Numbered from the stretch's first letter, positions 24,420 to 39,252 are shown. The stretch: 64,000 bases of DNA from Circinella minor (GCA_016758965.1 JAEPRB010000038.1:62001-126000); one strand, 5' to 3'. Translations and numbers: made by a program. Notes: generated by a model from the sequence alone, not told the origin.

Positions 24420-27351
24420 TTTTATTGATAATGTTGTTGTTATTGTCGCTACTATAAAGTTCTAATAAGTTGTTGATTGTTGTTATTCTTTGGAGCGCTG
24501 GCGCTGTATCTTTGGGGATGATAATTGTTGCTAAAATAGTTGTTGTTCGGGTTGTTTTCTGTTCGCTTGTTATAATAAATCTGAATTCGGGGGCGTTGTT
24601 CTGTATCAATCGACGTCGTTTCCTACGTGTTTTCCGTTGTACATATAATAGTAGGCCATTTTTTTTATAAAATCTTCTTTTTTAATAAACTTTTTTTTTA
24701 AAAAGTCTTTTTTCTTATTATTTCTTTCTTTTTTTTTTATAAATTAATTAAGGAAATAAAATAAAATAAATAGATCAAAATTTGGAGTGCATCTTGAAAT
24801 GGTCAGATGCACACGATATAAAATATGGGAAAAGGGTTAGGGGATGAAACAATTAAAAAAAAGTTCGTTAAAGATATAAAATAATTAAATAAAGGGTTTT
24901 AGAGAAATTTGTTGCTTAAAATAATATAAAAATAAGCAGCAAATATATATTTATAAATATAAAAGAGTTGATTGATTTAAGTGAGTATTATATAAAAGAA
25001 TAAAACACACGAAAAAATAAAAATAAAAGGTGAGGTTGAAAAAGTGAGTTGTTTTTAAAAATAAAAATGAAGAGCGAGAGAAAGAAAAGGGGAAACTTAG
25101 AAAAGCTACAGCCCATGCCGTAAATAATAATAAAAAAAAAAAATTTTTTCGTTTAGCGGACTTTCTAGTTTTTAACTTGGGGAACAGAAAATGACATCTA
25201 TAGTGCTGTTTTCATTATAATCCATCCTCCGCAAATCACGCGTAAACACATTTTATAACACTTTTTTTAATTCTTTTTTTAATAATAACTAATTTTCTAT
25301 TGATGATTTTTAGTAAAATGCATTTAATAGTAAATTATTCATAAACTGTTCATAAGCTAAAGGATTACAATAATAACATAAAATATATAACAATGGAAAA
25401 AATTACTTTTTTAACTAAAAAAAAAACCAAGAGTAAATTGGTAACACAGATGACTCAGGTACGATCTATAATAGGATAGTTTGTCATTGCATCATATCCA
25501 ATCATATTTCACCTTAAGATAGCGGAATACCCTTATTTTTTTTTTATTTGTTTTCTTTTTCGCATTCAATTTGTATTATAAAAAACAACTTGAGCAATAT
25601 AAAATAGAATGTGGGAAAAATTAAATTTCAATGCCCAGGAAGTTGTTCTGCATCACAGAACATATAAAAAGCTGTTCTTCTTTGTATATTGCTTCTTTAA
25701 GTTTCTAAGTTCCAAATAGCTGGAACAAAGTGGAACCGAATTAGGATGACTTCTTTATCATTCTATCTTAATTCTTAAATGATAACTTACTATAATATTA
25801 TCCAATAGATTTCTCGGTTTAAACACCATAGTTACGCCTACATACATACTCAAATATACCCAGAGTAAAAATCCTTTTGATTCGGCTGTTGAAAACCATA
25901 TGGGAAAAAAAACTTCCATTTCTCGGTGCACATAATGAGTGGTACAGAATGTTTTTTATTTCTTTATAAACGCCCATTAGAAAACATGGGAGAGCCCACG
26001 CACATATCTTATCTCGGCTCCCCAGAGTCCTGGATTGTAATACGCTCTTTTTAATGAAACTATTATTTAAACTATTAATTTTTCTCATGTGAGTATAGGT
26101 TGAAAGAGTGATTTTAAACTACCCGTCACTGGGCATATCTGTTGATATAACCTATATGCACGGACTTCCAAATAATATAAAGCCTAGACCGGAATCAAAA
26201 TTAAAAACAGCATTTCTTATTGGATATGTGATCACATGTCCTCAACGGTATTTTATGTAATGATCATCAAGGGCAAACAGCTTCCCATTGGACTAAGTTA
26301 TGACATATTTTTTTGTATTCGGCGCTTATATTCTGTGTTAATAATAAATCACTTTAAGCATTGTCCACTTGTTGAGTTTGATTACTATTACGTATATCCG
26401 CAACCATGGAATGATCAAGCTCTTAATGATATGTAAAAAAAAAAGTCAAGAGCTAACTATTTTTGATTAAAGTAAAATGAAACTTTATGAACAAACATAT
26501 TTGATATCTATGATCAACATTAATGTATTATCGCATTGTATTGTATTAAGGAAATATTAGTGGAATTACATAGAATATACATGATGGTTTTTACCAAAAA
26601 GAAGAAATATCTTATTTTTATATATATTGATTGGGAACTCTGTGTTCTTTGGATGTTTTATCTATCTACTACTAATAGTTTGTTGTCTAGTAGGCTAGTT
26701 ATTGACAAGGTTTTAAAAATTATAGAATTTAGAACTATTTTTAATTTGTAAGAAGCACTTTGATTTTTCTATGCTACGTGTATACCCAAGTTTCGATCCC
26801 TGTTGTAGTAATTCTTTAGTTTGACCAGTAACGATAGTATCTTATGAACCTAAGACGCCTCTAGTGATTGGTCATTGATCCTGTTTCCTCGATCTAAAAA
26901 ATATAAATTTTGTAAAGAGAGAATCCATTCCAATGTCAATATACACAACATATAATAGCCTGATAAGCTATTGAGAACTTTTCACCGAGTTTACTACTGC
27001 TCCTATATCGTACTTTTTTCTTATAGCCAAAAGTAATAGTACAACTTATTTACATGATAGTTATGATGGAAAAATTTACGGTATAGTGATGGCAGAGGCA
27101 AAATATTTCAATAAAAGCCAAACAGCAACGATTTAATACAAGTAATTATTTTTATTTGATAATCATTTAAAACTGATCACTATATATCATCGACAACAGC
27201 TCTCATTTTAATAGTATTCTATCTAATTCTTTATAAGTTTATTATAATATTCGTTTTTATAACTTGTCAATAATCACTATTGCATATTTTTCCTCTGTCG
27301 TTATACAATTATAGTTTGATAATAAGGAAATTATGGCACGTCTGGATTAGT
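24420..27351. other. gene-poor region upstream of the GATA factor
   Basis: About 2.9 kb, AT-rich. The first few hundred bases should contain the GATA promoter. Within 26155-26260 (plus strand) there is a short stretch with protein-like composition (see findings), possibly a mobile-element relic. Otherwise nothing I can support; short open frames at 25819-26088 and 26236-26751 show no family signal. Confidence 0.4.
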
Positions 27352-28031
27352 TTATGTTGGTGGAGAAAAAAGTTTAAGATGTGAATCAAGAACTTCATAT
27401 GTAAAAGCATTGTACGTTCCTTGAGTTGTAAGAAATCCTGCGGCAGGAAGTACAATTTTATGAGTTCCTCCGATCGTTTGAAACCCATCGTTTGAATAAG
27501 AGACCTATATATGTAGTAGATGAACATATACGTGTGAAATAATAAAAGCTCATTAATAATGATAGAGTATGGAATAACAACAACAATAGTATTATCGATT
27601 CGGCCTCCAAAAAGAAAAAAGAGTGTATCATTATGTCATGATTATAGATTTAAAAACTTACTACTAACGTGAGAAGATGATCTCTATTTTTTCTTTCTTT
27701 ATTACAGCGAAAACGATTCTCACTGCAGCATTCTCTTTGACGTAGCTTCATATTCTCTACATGGAAACGAGTACTGTTATGATTATCAGTTTGAATGTTT
27801 AGTAAAATTACAAAGAATAGTATGTATTGTTTTATTTAAGTATTGAGGAATAAATAAGAAAAAAACTTACCGTTCTGATTTATGCCAGCTACCCTGTCCA
27901 TCTTCTTGATAAATGTTTACTTCAGTACCATCTTCCATTTCATTGAGAATACAGTAAGAGTATATATAATGATAAGGTAAAACAGAAAAAATAATAAAAA
28001 TGAGAGGTAGTAATGATGTACGAACCATCAT
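27352..28031 (-). CDS. small secreted cysteine-containing protein, 3 exons, 141 aa, family unknown
   Basis: Exons (minus): 28031-27871, 27773-27662, 27504-27352; 142 codons in frame. The N-terminus MMVRTSLLPLIFIIFSVLPY is a clear signal peptide; the mature part has four cysteines, in CILNEMEDGTE and RECCSENRFRC. The end, VSYSNDGFQTIGGTHKIVLP then TYEVLDSHLKLFSPPT, has a beta-rich look. I do not recognise the family. Introns are of about 100-160 nt. An in-frame ATG 23 codons upstream (28100) exists but would bury the signal peptide, so the MM start is preferred. It is probably secreted, with a role in the wall or environment unknown. The frame continuity over two introns is the main argument that it is real. 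Confidence 0.65.
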
Positions 28032-29593
28032 ATTTTGAGTGTTGATATTGTTGAATGAAAAAAAAAGTATATATGATAAGAAATTGTTGTTTTTTCGCAT
28101 GTTTTTATATATTCTCGAAGAATAATAACAACCAAATTTTATTGATTAGTCGACATATACATGCTTATAATAAATAAGTAATAGAACTATGAAACCATAA
28201 TATAATAATGCATAATAATAATCTGCCTATACCTATAATGGTAAAAGTAGAATTTTGAACAAAGAAACATGCAAATAACAATTTTGTCAGCATTGTGGAA
28301 TTCATTAAAATATAATTTTTACATTGATTGTAAAAGTTCAATTCATTTATCTTCTTTAAATATTGAACTGTTAATTTTATAAAGATACGTAATATATATT
28401 TTTTCATAATAGAATATATTATTCACTTTATATCATCATAACGAATTTAGTAGGAAAAGCATTTTGGATTTCTGCATTATTTCTTTAAATTCATCTCATT
28501 GTCTTTTTTTGTTCTTTTGTTTTATATTAATTATTATACAACTGCATATTATTTTGGAGCATATACACATGTTATTCAAATTGTTTATATAACCGATAGT
28601 AAGTACTGTAAGTAATAAAAAACAAAACAATGATTGACCTAATCATTTAATTTTTTAATTTTTAACGAAACTGCCGTTATTACACTGTTTATTTGCATCC
28701 AGAGATACATTTCTACATCGTGGTTACAATAGCAATGTACATAACTACATACTATTATTTGATTCATTAGCCTATCATAACTCTTTTATTATTAGATAGT
28801 TGATTTCCTTTGTCTTTTCTTATATTAATTCTTATTATAACTATGAAATAAAATCTAGTAATAAATGATTACATCAATGAAGCAACATACAGAAAAATCA
28901 AGAAATTCTAAACTACTTATAAAATTAAAAAATTAATTTCTTTTCAGATACTTGTCATGAAGGATCATATAATAAATGAAGAACAAGGAAAACAGTTGCT
29001 TAGGCTTGAAGTCACGGAATAAATTAATAAACTTAATCCAGTTTTATATGAGAAAGAGATTAGAAGCCTAATATTGACAAGTGTCCTAATATTCTAATAT
29101 TGATTTGATGCAAATGTTTTTTTTTCCTTCTCTCTCTATTTCTCATACGCATACTATTTGAAAGAATCTATTAGAAAGGCGCGTCCAGCCAACCGAATAA
29201 CCATATTATAATAATCCAATTTTATCTATAAATAAAATTACTTTCCATATCCACAAACTATTATATTTGCAAAAATTTAAACAAAATTAATTTTCCATAA
29301 GATAATGACAAAGTATTCTAGTATTACAAAATCACAAGATAACAGGTTCTTAAGAAATTATTCTAAAGGCGATCTTTGAAAAGTATGTATAGCAAAAATA
29401 AAAAGTATAATACAAGAAGTACGGAAACAAAGGCAAAGAATCACAAACTCATTTGTAATATGAATAACACTTTTAAATGTGAAATAAGATATATTTTACA
29501 TAGGACGATACTTTTTTTTAGTAGCACAGACTTTCAAGTATTTATTTTGATTCTTATTATCAGACATTCACTAATTAGAGCGATTATCATATA
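28032..29593. other. intergenic, no gene seen
   Basis: AT-rich. It holds the presumed promoter of the small secreted protein gene next to 28031. Short open frames show no recognisable content. Confidence 0.45.
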
Positions 29594-29754
29594 CATTTAA
29601 ACCTCGTTTTTTGCACAGGTGGAATTTGACTTGAAAGTAGTGCAAAAACCGGAGGCGTGCAAAAAGTGAGGTTGAAACATAGTAAAATCAAAATGGGATT
29701 TTGGCCAAAAGGTGTTTAAAAAAGAGGGAGGGGTGCAAAAAACGAGGGGGAAGG
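29594..29754. mobile_element. short inverted-repeat element (MITE-like), degenerate copy
   Basis: The left end reads CATTTAAACCTCGTTTTTTG followed by CACAGG; the right end carries GTGCAAAAAACGAGG on the same strand, so the ends are imperfect inverted repeats, with TA next to each end. The inner block (GCACAGGTGGAATTTGACTT, then GAAAGTAGTG) is shared with the element at 39105-39223 at nearly every position. Length and TA flanks fit non-autonomous pogo/Tc1-like elements; the class is inferred. Confidence 0.6.
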
Positions 29755-30005
29755 TAATATACTCCAATGATAAAAAAACAAACTAATTTTTTTTACTCGC
29801 AATATGTTCTTTCTCTTACGATATTATAAATTGGTACCTAATAATTTGAATAAAGGCATATATAATTTGAATGTAAAATAGTGATATTAATGAATTTTTA
29901 TTATTGATAATAATAATTGACGAATCGTAACATAAAAGTAACGGGGTAGTCACATGAGATGAAAAAAATCAAGTAGAAAAGGGTATTATGCTAGTTTTTT
30001 TTTGT

Positions 30006-32009
<2,004 letters not shown>

Positions 32010-33621
32010 ATGGCCTCGCGTTTGCAACAAGTTTCTTCTCACCTTGCTCCTTCTGACAATGTCGCCAACAAGGTTGGTGTCAAGTCTCCTGAAGATGTTG
32101 TTATTGTTTCCGCTCTTCGATCTGCCATCACTCGTGCTCGCAAGGGTGGTTTCAAGGATACTCTTCCTGAAGGTAAAAAAAGATCTGTCAATTTTTATAC
32201 GGAACATTAAAAACACTATATATGAATACGTATAATGATACAAAAGTATAAAAATATTTACTCAACTATTATTTTTATTATTATAGAAATCCTCTCCGGT
32301 GTTTTCCAAGGTGTCCTTAAGCAAACCAAGATTGATCCCAGCCTCGTCAATGACATTGCTGTTGGTAATGTCTTGCCTGCCGGTGGTGGTGCTACTAACG
32401 CTCGTATGGCTGCTTTGCACGCTGGTTTCCCCGACACTACCTCTGTTAACACTGTCAATCGTCAATGCTCTTCTGGTTTGCAAGCCGTTGTTCAAATCGC
32501 CACTGCTATCCAAACTGGTTTGATTGAAGTTGGTATTGGTGCCGGTGTTGAATCCATGACCAAGAACTATGGTGCTGGTGCCATGTCTACTACTTCTGAG
32601 AAGATCGCTGACAGCTGCACCGCCGCTGCTGACTGTTTAATTCCCATGGGGTAAAGTATTTATATGAGTTTCTTACTTTAACTGGAATAAGAGGGGTAGA
32701 AAATAAGCAACGTGAGAAATAGAGGAAGAGAACAGTACGAGAAAGAAAGAGAAATAATTAGGACATTGGATATATGCAATAATTTTTATGTGGGGTAAAA
32801 AAAAATGGGAAATTCCTTTTTGGCTCAAGATATTTTCTTTTGGTTACCAAAAGTGTCAAGAACTGATTTTTAATGCGATTTTATTTTTTATTTTTAGTAT
32901 CACCTCTGAAAACGTTGCTGCTGAATACAAGGTTGACCGTCAAAAGCAAGATACTTTCGCTGCTTCTTCCCACACCAAGGCTGTTGAAGCTCAAAAGAAC
33001 GGTTGGTTCAAGGAAGAAATTGTTCCTCTTGAAGCTGTCGTTGAAGATAAGGAAGGTAACGAAAAGACTGTCGTCGTTGACCGTGATGATGGTGTCCGCC
33101 CTGGTACCTCTGCTGAAAGTCTTGCCAAGCTTCGTCCCGCTTTCGATGAACAAGGTACCACCACTGCCGGTAACGCTTCCCAAGTTTCCGATGGTGCTGC
33201 CGCTGTTCTTTTGATGAAGCGTAAGACTGCTCAAAAGTTGGGTCTTCCCATCTTGGGTAAGTACATCACCTCTGCTGTTGTCGGTGTCCCCCCTCGTATC
33301 ATGGGTGTTGGTCCCGCTTACGCTATTCCCGTTGCCGTTGAACGTGCTGGTTTGAAGCTTGAAGATATTGATATTTATGAAATCAACGAAGCTTTCGCTT
33401 CCCAAGCCGTCTACTCTGTTGAAAAGCTTGGTCTTCCAATCGAAAAGATTAACCCTAAGGGTGGTGCTATTGCTTTCGGTCATCCTTTGGGCTGTACCGG
33501 TGCTCGTCAAATCGCCACTTTGATGCCTGAATTGAAGCGTCAAGGTAAGAAGCTTGGTGTCACTTCCATGTGTATTGGTAGTGGTATGGGTATGGCTGCC
33601 GTTTTCGAAAGCGAACAATAA
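32010..33621 (+). CDS. POT1: peroxisomal 3-ketoacyl-CoA thiolase, 3 exons, 416 aa
   Basis: Exons: 32010-32172, 32287-32650, 32898-33621; 417 codons. It catalyses the last step of beta-oxidation, cleaving 3-ketoacyl-CoA with CoA to acetyl-CoA and a shortened acyl-CoA. The N-terminus MASRLQQVSSHL contains RLQQVSSHL, an exact PTS2 peroxisomal import signal (R-L-x5-H-L). Thiolase motifs: the acyl-accepting cysteine in NRQCSSGLQA, GGAIAFGHPLGCTGARQ near the C-terminus and CIGSGMGMAAVFE with the second catalytic cysteine. Length matches fungal Pot1. Codons are strongly biased to C-ending forms, like acetyl-CoA carboxylase, which suggests high expression. The presence of PTS2 rather than a mitochondrial leader argues for the peroxisomal form. 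Confidence 0.96.
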
Positions 33622-36359
33622 ATATAAAAAAGGAATATTATCCATTATTACTATTATTATTACCCTTATCAATTCCTACCCAAAAAAATCTTCATTATAA
33701 CTTTTTTTTCTACTTCACAAACCGAACACAATTCCTCGTTTTTTCTTCCAATTGTATGTAAATTTTAACAACAAAACAACACGCACAAAAAATTGTTGTA
33801 TCTATCTTCCTTTTTTTTATTGATTTCCTACTTCTTTTTTTTTTACGTTCACGAACCTTTATACTTTATTTTATTATTCAATTATATAAAAAAGTAAAAT
33901 TTGGTTGTCAAAGCCTTGAAAATATCATTGAATCGTATCATTTACAATATTTATTTTGATTTGTTTAATTCGGAAAGAAAATTGAATAGAGTGGATCTGG
34001 ATTCGAAAAGAAAAATCCTATGATTTTCTTTCTGCTGGGATGCCATATTATTAAGTTACACCTTTTGAAGTAAAGATTGGTTTTTTATGGGGGAAGAGAG
34101 AGAGAAGAGATTTATAATGCATACAATAATTTACTATTGGTTGAGTGTGCCTTGCTTTTTCAAATCGACGTGACACGGGGCTGATGGGCGGGGTGGATTT
34201 TTAACTTGATGTCTGATGAATATTTGATATTCTTTACTTGGAATTAGGTCCTTTTCACTATGATGAAAGCCATATTTTTACTTTAGCATTGTATGTTTCA
34301 TACTTTGATGACATTTGGTTCTTTAAAATCATCACAAGAATATATGAAATATATTATAATAATAAGCGTTATAACGCAGGTTCTTCCATAATATTTTACA
34401 GAAGAAAGAAACCTTCTTTGTACATGTTGAATCCACTATTGGTAATTGCTCGGACTAATCAAGTATCTAAACTAATAATTCGTGGTGTCAAACAGATACT
34501 TTCAGTTAAAAGTCTTTGCTTAACGACCGCCTTTAACTTTGAGCAGAAGTCTTCAATATTAAGCTATTATACTATGTGGCGTTGTATAATATTTTTAAAG
34601 GGTGGCTTTCCACTGATTCTTTTTAAGTTTTTTTTTTTTTAGTATAGTGAATGTTAGCACGGACTGTTATTTACTAACGTCTTACCAGACATATTGTTCT
34701 TTCCAAAAACATTCATTACAGCTTATCAAACTGTAAGCTTTGGGAAAAGTTGTATGTAATAAGATTGTGGGTAATTTCAGCTTTTTCGTTAATTACACTA
34801 CTCTTAATAATCCCTACATATAACCGAATAAAAAAAAGGGCTCTTTTAGTCCCTTGCAAATAAAGTAAAATCACAATAAGCACGTGTAACTTCTTACTGT
34901 GCCTGGTAAATAGTTTGTAGTATCCAGGAAGGACTGATCAGCAATAAATTTGGAGTCGTGGAAGGAGGGCTTGTTAAAGTATCTTAAAATATACATACAT
35001 CCCCGTTTTGATCGAGCATTAAATTCGACCGATATCATAATATTAAACCTTCTCCATATTAACCATGTTTTTGTTCTACAGATCCTTTCTTACGCTCCTT
35101 ATTTTTATAGAAAATATATTTGCTTTCTGAACATGTGATTACTTATTTATGGATGATTGGATAAAGGGGCATCATTTTTCTCATTGTCTTAAATGAGCAC
35201 CCCTTTGATTGAAAATGGATATCGTGTATCTACTGCTTAACAAATTATATATCAAATAATTAATAGGTGTGTGTTGAAGTTTCGCTCTATAATGGTTGGT
35301 AGAGGGTGGTTTGTTGAGGCTATGCAAATATTGAATGCAAAGCGTATCCTTGTGAATACATTGTCTTTAGTAGATGTATGCCAAACAAAAATTGAAATGT
35401 AGTTAAGTATAATTCATGCAATGTTAAATTAAAATTCTATCCATGCCAAAGTGAAAACTTGGCTTGCGCGAAAAAAAAAATATGAAGTAGGCACCAAATT
35501 AAAACTGCCCTGTGGAAATTCGTGTAACGCCAAATTGAGAAGCACAAGTGCCCCAATTTAAAAAATACGCGTCAGGAGCCTGTAATCAAGTAAAAAAAAA
35601 AGATATTGATTTTTACCAAAAACATCGAGTAATTTTATTGTGCGCGCCCGTTTTTTTTTTTATCTCTTTCTCTTAATGTTCCTGCATTAAATAAAAAAGC
35701 TTATATGTTTCAAGAAGTAATGATACAGTAACAATAGTTACCCTGATCAACTTATGCTGTGTAAATTCATTTTTATCAAATTACTTTTTCTGGATAAAAG
35801 ATGTCAAAACGGAAAAAAAAAGCCCTCTCTTTTTTTTTCGCCATTGGGTTCCGGTATATGCTTTGTAGCACCCCCCAAAAAAATCTTTTCATCAAAATTT
35901 TTAACTGACTTTAGAAAGTAAGACATATACGGCAGCTTATAATAAATTGACCCATTTAAGGACAAAAGAAAACATAATGAAAAAAAAAAGAGTACGAACA
36001 AGATATAAACAGGTACAACCAATTCAAATATAAATAAAAATGTTTTAAAACCATGTGTTGCGAGAACAAATCCTTAAAATGGATTTGTATGATTTCGCCA
36101 CGATTTATATTATTTTATGGGATCAGCTTTATTGAAACAAAAATAAATAAATCCGTCTTTTAAGAATAGGCCCCCGCCAGCTGCTGCTCTCCCCTTTTAA
36201 CGTTGACAAAATAAATTCTTTTTCTTCTGTTTAGAAAATAGTAAACAATAATCTGAAGGACTGTGAGCTCAGGTCCCGTTACGCAATATATTTTGTGTTG
36301 CCATACAACATTTATTCCGCTTACACATTCAGCCTCCTCAATCCTCCCCCCCACCGTTT
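33622..36359. other. intergenic region between thiolase and the expansin-like gene
   Basis: About 2.7 kb, AT-rich, with several purine and T runs. A 134-codon open frame at 34238-34642 begins at TTG and has no recognisable content. No gene, RNA or repeat that I can support. Confidence 0.45.
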
Positions 36360-36543
36360 TTCTCATATATAAAGATCATCTTTTTTTTTTTTTGAAGGGT
36401 TTTTTTTTTCACTCTCACCCTCAACTTTTCTTTCAATTACAGAAAATACTTTTTTCAAAAACATAATACGCTGGTCGTAAACCCCTTTCCTCTCATTTCA
36501 AGCAAATATCTTATATAACAATCAAACAATAAACTACAACAAA
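36360..36543 (+). promoter_or_regulatory. promoter of the expansin-like gene: TATA box and pyrimidine tract
   Basis: TATA element ATATATAAAG at 36365-36374, then a long T/C-rich tract (36380-36440), and an A/C-rich leader (CAATAAACTACAACAAAATG) leading into the start. The order TATA, pyrimidine tract, A-rich leader is typical of strong fungal promoters. Confidence 0.55.
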
Positions 36544-37074
36544 ATGTATCGCAACACTTTACTCGCTTCAATTCTTCTTATTGCTTTGATTTTTTCGACG
36601 ACATTCACTACGGCTGCGCCTGTGCCTCATTTGAATACATTAGAGAAACGTGCCAAAACATATCGTGGTACTGCAACTTGGTTTTTGCCCAAGGAAGAAG
36701 GTGGTGAATATGGTGCCTGTGGCCCCAAGGAAAACAATTATTCCATGATTGTAGCAATGAATGCTAAGCAATATGGTAACATGAACAAGAAGAGTAAATG
36801 GTGTGGCAAGAAAATCAAGGTCAAGGGTCCTCATGGTTCTGCTATTGTTAAAGTTAATGATGCTTGTCCAGGTAAAATATCAATATTTTTTTAATTGCAT
36901 GATGATTCTCTTTCAATTATCTTTTTTTTTTTATTTTCTAAACATTTGTTCATTTATTCCTTATGAAATTTAGGCTGTTCCTATGGTGATCTTGATCTTA
37001 CTCCCAAAGTATTCAAGAAGGTCGTTGGTAATATGAATAAAGGTGTTGGCAAGATTACTTGGCATGCAGTCTAA
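36544..37074 (+). CDS. secreted expansin/barwin-like (double-psi beta-barrel) protein, 2 exons, 142 aa
   Basis: Exons: 36544-36871 and 36974-37074; 143 codons. Residues 1-25 are a signal peptide (LLASILLIALIFSTTFTTAA), followed by a short pro-segment ending in a Kex2-type site (LNTLEKR). The mature part is one double-psi beta-barrel domain: YRGTATWFLP, YGACGPKENNYSMIVAMNA, WCGKKIKV, the ligand-lining VNDACPGCSYGDLDLTPKVF, and ITWHAV at the end. It lacks the C-terminal carbohydrate-binding domain of true expansins, so it belongs with short fungal rare-lipoprotein-A/expansin-like secreted proteins thought to act on walls or to be wall-associated. The conserved Asp of the HxD pocket is present (NDAC, DLDLT). 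Function in this fungus is inferred. Confidence 0.9.
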
Positions 37075-39104
37075 AGCAAATAATCTCAATTGATATTTGT
37101 TCGCAAAGTATCTATGTATTTATTATAATTATCATGATTGCTAGTTCGACATGTATATATATAAATATAATTTATATATACATTAAATAAATACATCAAC
37201 CCCAACAAATTTGTTTATTGTAGTTTATTCATATACATATACACATAATTATCATTAACCATCATTACAAACAGACTACGCACAACATTTCGTACGTGTA
37301 TATAGCACTTGCCTTTGTATAGTAGAATACTTTTTTAAAAAAAACACTATTATCTCCCATATTCTTCACAAACAAACTTCTTTCTTGTATTTTTCTTATT
37401 TTTTTTTTTTTTTTTTTTTGCAATCCCATTCCTTTCACTTATTAAATCCCGTTTTATACAACAATCAAACAACATAAACTCATTTTATAATTACGTTTTT
37501 GTTCTCTTATTTAGAGAGATATGAAACACGTACGTAACAATTATAAAATGACATTATCATACAAAAAAAAAGGTCTGCTACATAGTAATATTCAATTATT
37601 AGAGTTTAATTATTTCATCATTGTCAGTAATAAGGATACAACAATACGATGGTCTATTGGTTTAAAAGATGAAAAAAAAAGAAAGGTTCTTTGATTTCTA
37701 TTATTATCATTGTATATTATATACGCACAACATAAGTTATTGATAAGATTCTCCTAAAACCGAAAAAAAAACTTGTTAATTTATACGTTACGCAATCGGC
37801 CGAAAGCGACTAATAGTCCTAAAAAAGGGTTCAAAAATTATTTAAGCTTAACATAGTCCTAAACTTTGAACTTCTTTCAATGGGTAATTCCCAAAATGGT
37901 TATAGACCACGATATTTTCTTTGTTCTTTTTTTTTTGGTCGCGTTTTTTGATACGTAAACAAAAAAAATCATTTATTTATTTATTTTGCTGATCCTTTCT
38001 TCCTCTTCTTTTTTTTCATTTTTAAAAAGGGGTTGTATATATTGTTAAGTGTATTAAAATATACGTTAAGATGGATGATACATAAAAAAACAGATAATCG
38101 CAGTATACAGTACATCAGTAAAACTTTATATTTATTTTTACTTTATTGAAATTAACTATTTATATACATACGTTTACGTGGAGGTTGAAGCACGTTGCTT
38201 ATATTAATAACAAAAAGGTCTAGACAAAAACGTTCTGTCCACCGAAACAGCAACTAATAAAATCATCATCCGATTTATAATTCGAAATATAATTGTCTCT
38301 TTATTTTACTCTCTTTATAGTTGTATGTAATATATCAATATGTACAGCCTCTTCTAATTATTTATTTTATTTTCGGTACAATATATTGATTAGCCAGTTA
38401 TCGGTTGATTCAGTTAGCATTATAGGACGTTGGAAATTAAGCGACTTCGACGCACTTGAGACAAAAAAGTTCAATTATACATACGAAATTTTATGCATTT
38501 TTTTCCCTAGATATTTCCATCTTATATTTGTTAGTACTATAGAAGACCATAATACCAACAATAGCAGAGGCAGTAATAATATTAGAGCTTCTTTGTTTAA
38601 TATCCTATTATAAAAAAAAGTCGATATTGCAAAGCCAATAATAACATACAATCAATAACAGAGCGCAGAAAGGGGTTATTTTCGATAGGCTGCCCATGAC
38701 AGTTGCCGAAATTTCTTCATGAATCAACGAAAAAACATACTTCTTTGTACGACCTAATTTTAAAGCGAAAAGAATCTCAAAATGACATCCTTTAAGTAAG
38801 TACTTCTTCTGTATCACACAATGCAATCTATCACCACTGGTACAGTAGCAGAGTCTTTCATAATAAACAAGAAATAGCTGTAATGATGATCACTCGGGTA
38901 TCTTCATACATCAGTGTAGTAGCACTCCTACGAAAGTGAGAAAAAAAAATAGATAAAGTAGTATGTAAGATTAAACAGCGCAAACACATTGTTATATTTA
39001 TTGTTGTTTGGTGGAAAGAAAGAAAAAAAAGTAGGTTGCTAATTTTGCAAGTTGCTGAAAAAGTGATAGAGAGCGCCCACAGTCTATTATTATGAGAATT
39101 ACTG
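37075..39104. other. gene-empty AT-rich region
   Basis: About 2 kb with long T runs (for example 37400-37419). Open frames at 38293-38613 (plus) and 38608-38826 (minus) are short; the minus one has somewhat protein-like composition (EILFALKLGRTKKYVFSLIH) but no family or splice support. No confirmed feature. Confidence 0.4.
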
Positions 39105-39223
39105 CAGTTGAACCCCGTTTTTTGCACAGGTGAGATTTGGCTTGAAAGTAGTGGAAAAAACGGGAGTGTGCAAAAAACGGGAGTGTGCAAAAAATGGGGG
39201 TGCAAAAACGTGGGGTTTTACTG
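39105..39223. mobile_element. 119-bp inverted-repeat element (MITE-like)
   Basis: Left end CAGTTGAACCCCGTTTTTTG then CAC; right end GTGCAAAAACGTGGGGTTTTACTG, which is its inverted repeat with few differences. TA follows the right end (39224-39225). The interior has direct copies of CGGGAGTGTGCAAAAAA. The inner 30 bases match the element at 29594-29754. Non-autonomous; the pogo/Tc1-like class is inferred from TIR form and TA flank. Confidence 0.7.
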
Positions 39224-39228
39224 TACCA

Positions 39229-39252
39229 GCGCAGCGTAGAGGGACGCTGCGC
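39229..39252. repeat. perfect 9-bp hairpin next to the short element
   Basis: GCGCAGCGT (39229-39237), loop AGAGGG, ACGCTGCGC (39244-39252). It starts six bases after the end of the 119-bp element. GC-rich in an AT-rich background. Confidence 0.6.

Noticed and set aside
25819..26088. 89-codon minus-strand frame
   Set aside because: No family signal, no signal peptide, no intron support.
26790..26815. tRNA T-arm-like sequence (GTTTCGATCCC)
   Set aside because: No matching T stem, no D arm or acceptor stem nearby.
32881..33672. 263-codon frame antisense to thiolase
   Set aside because: Shadow of the codon-biased thiolase exon; no family signal.
34238..34642. 134-codon open frame (plus)
   Set aside because: Begins at TTG, ends in a phenylalanine run from a T tract, no family motifs, no splice structure; taken as chance.
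38293..38826. Short frames of 72 and 106 codons
   Set aside because: Some hydrophobic content but no conserved pattern; could not be extended across splice sites.
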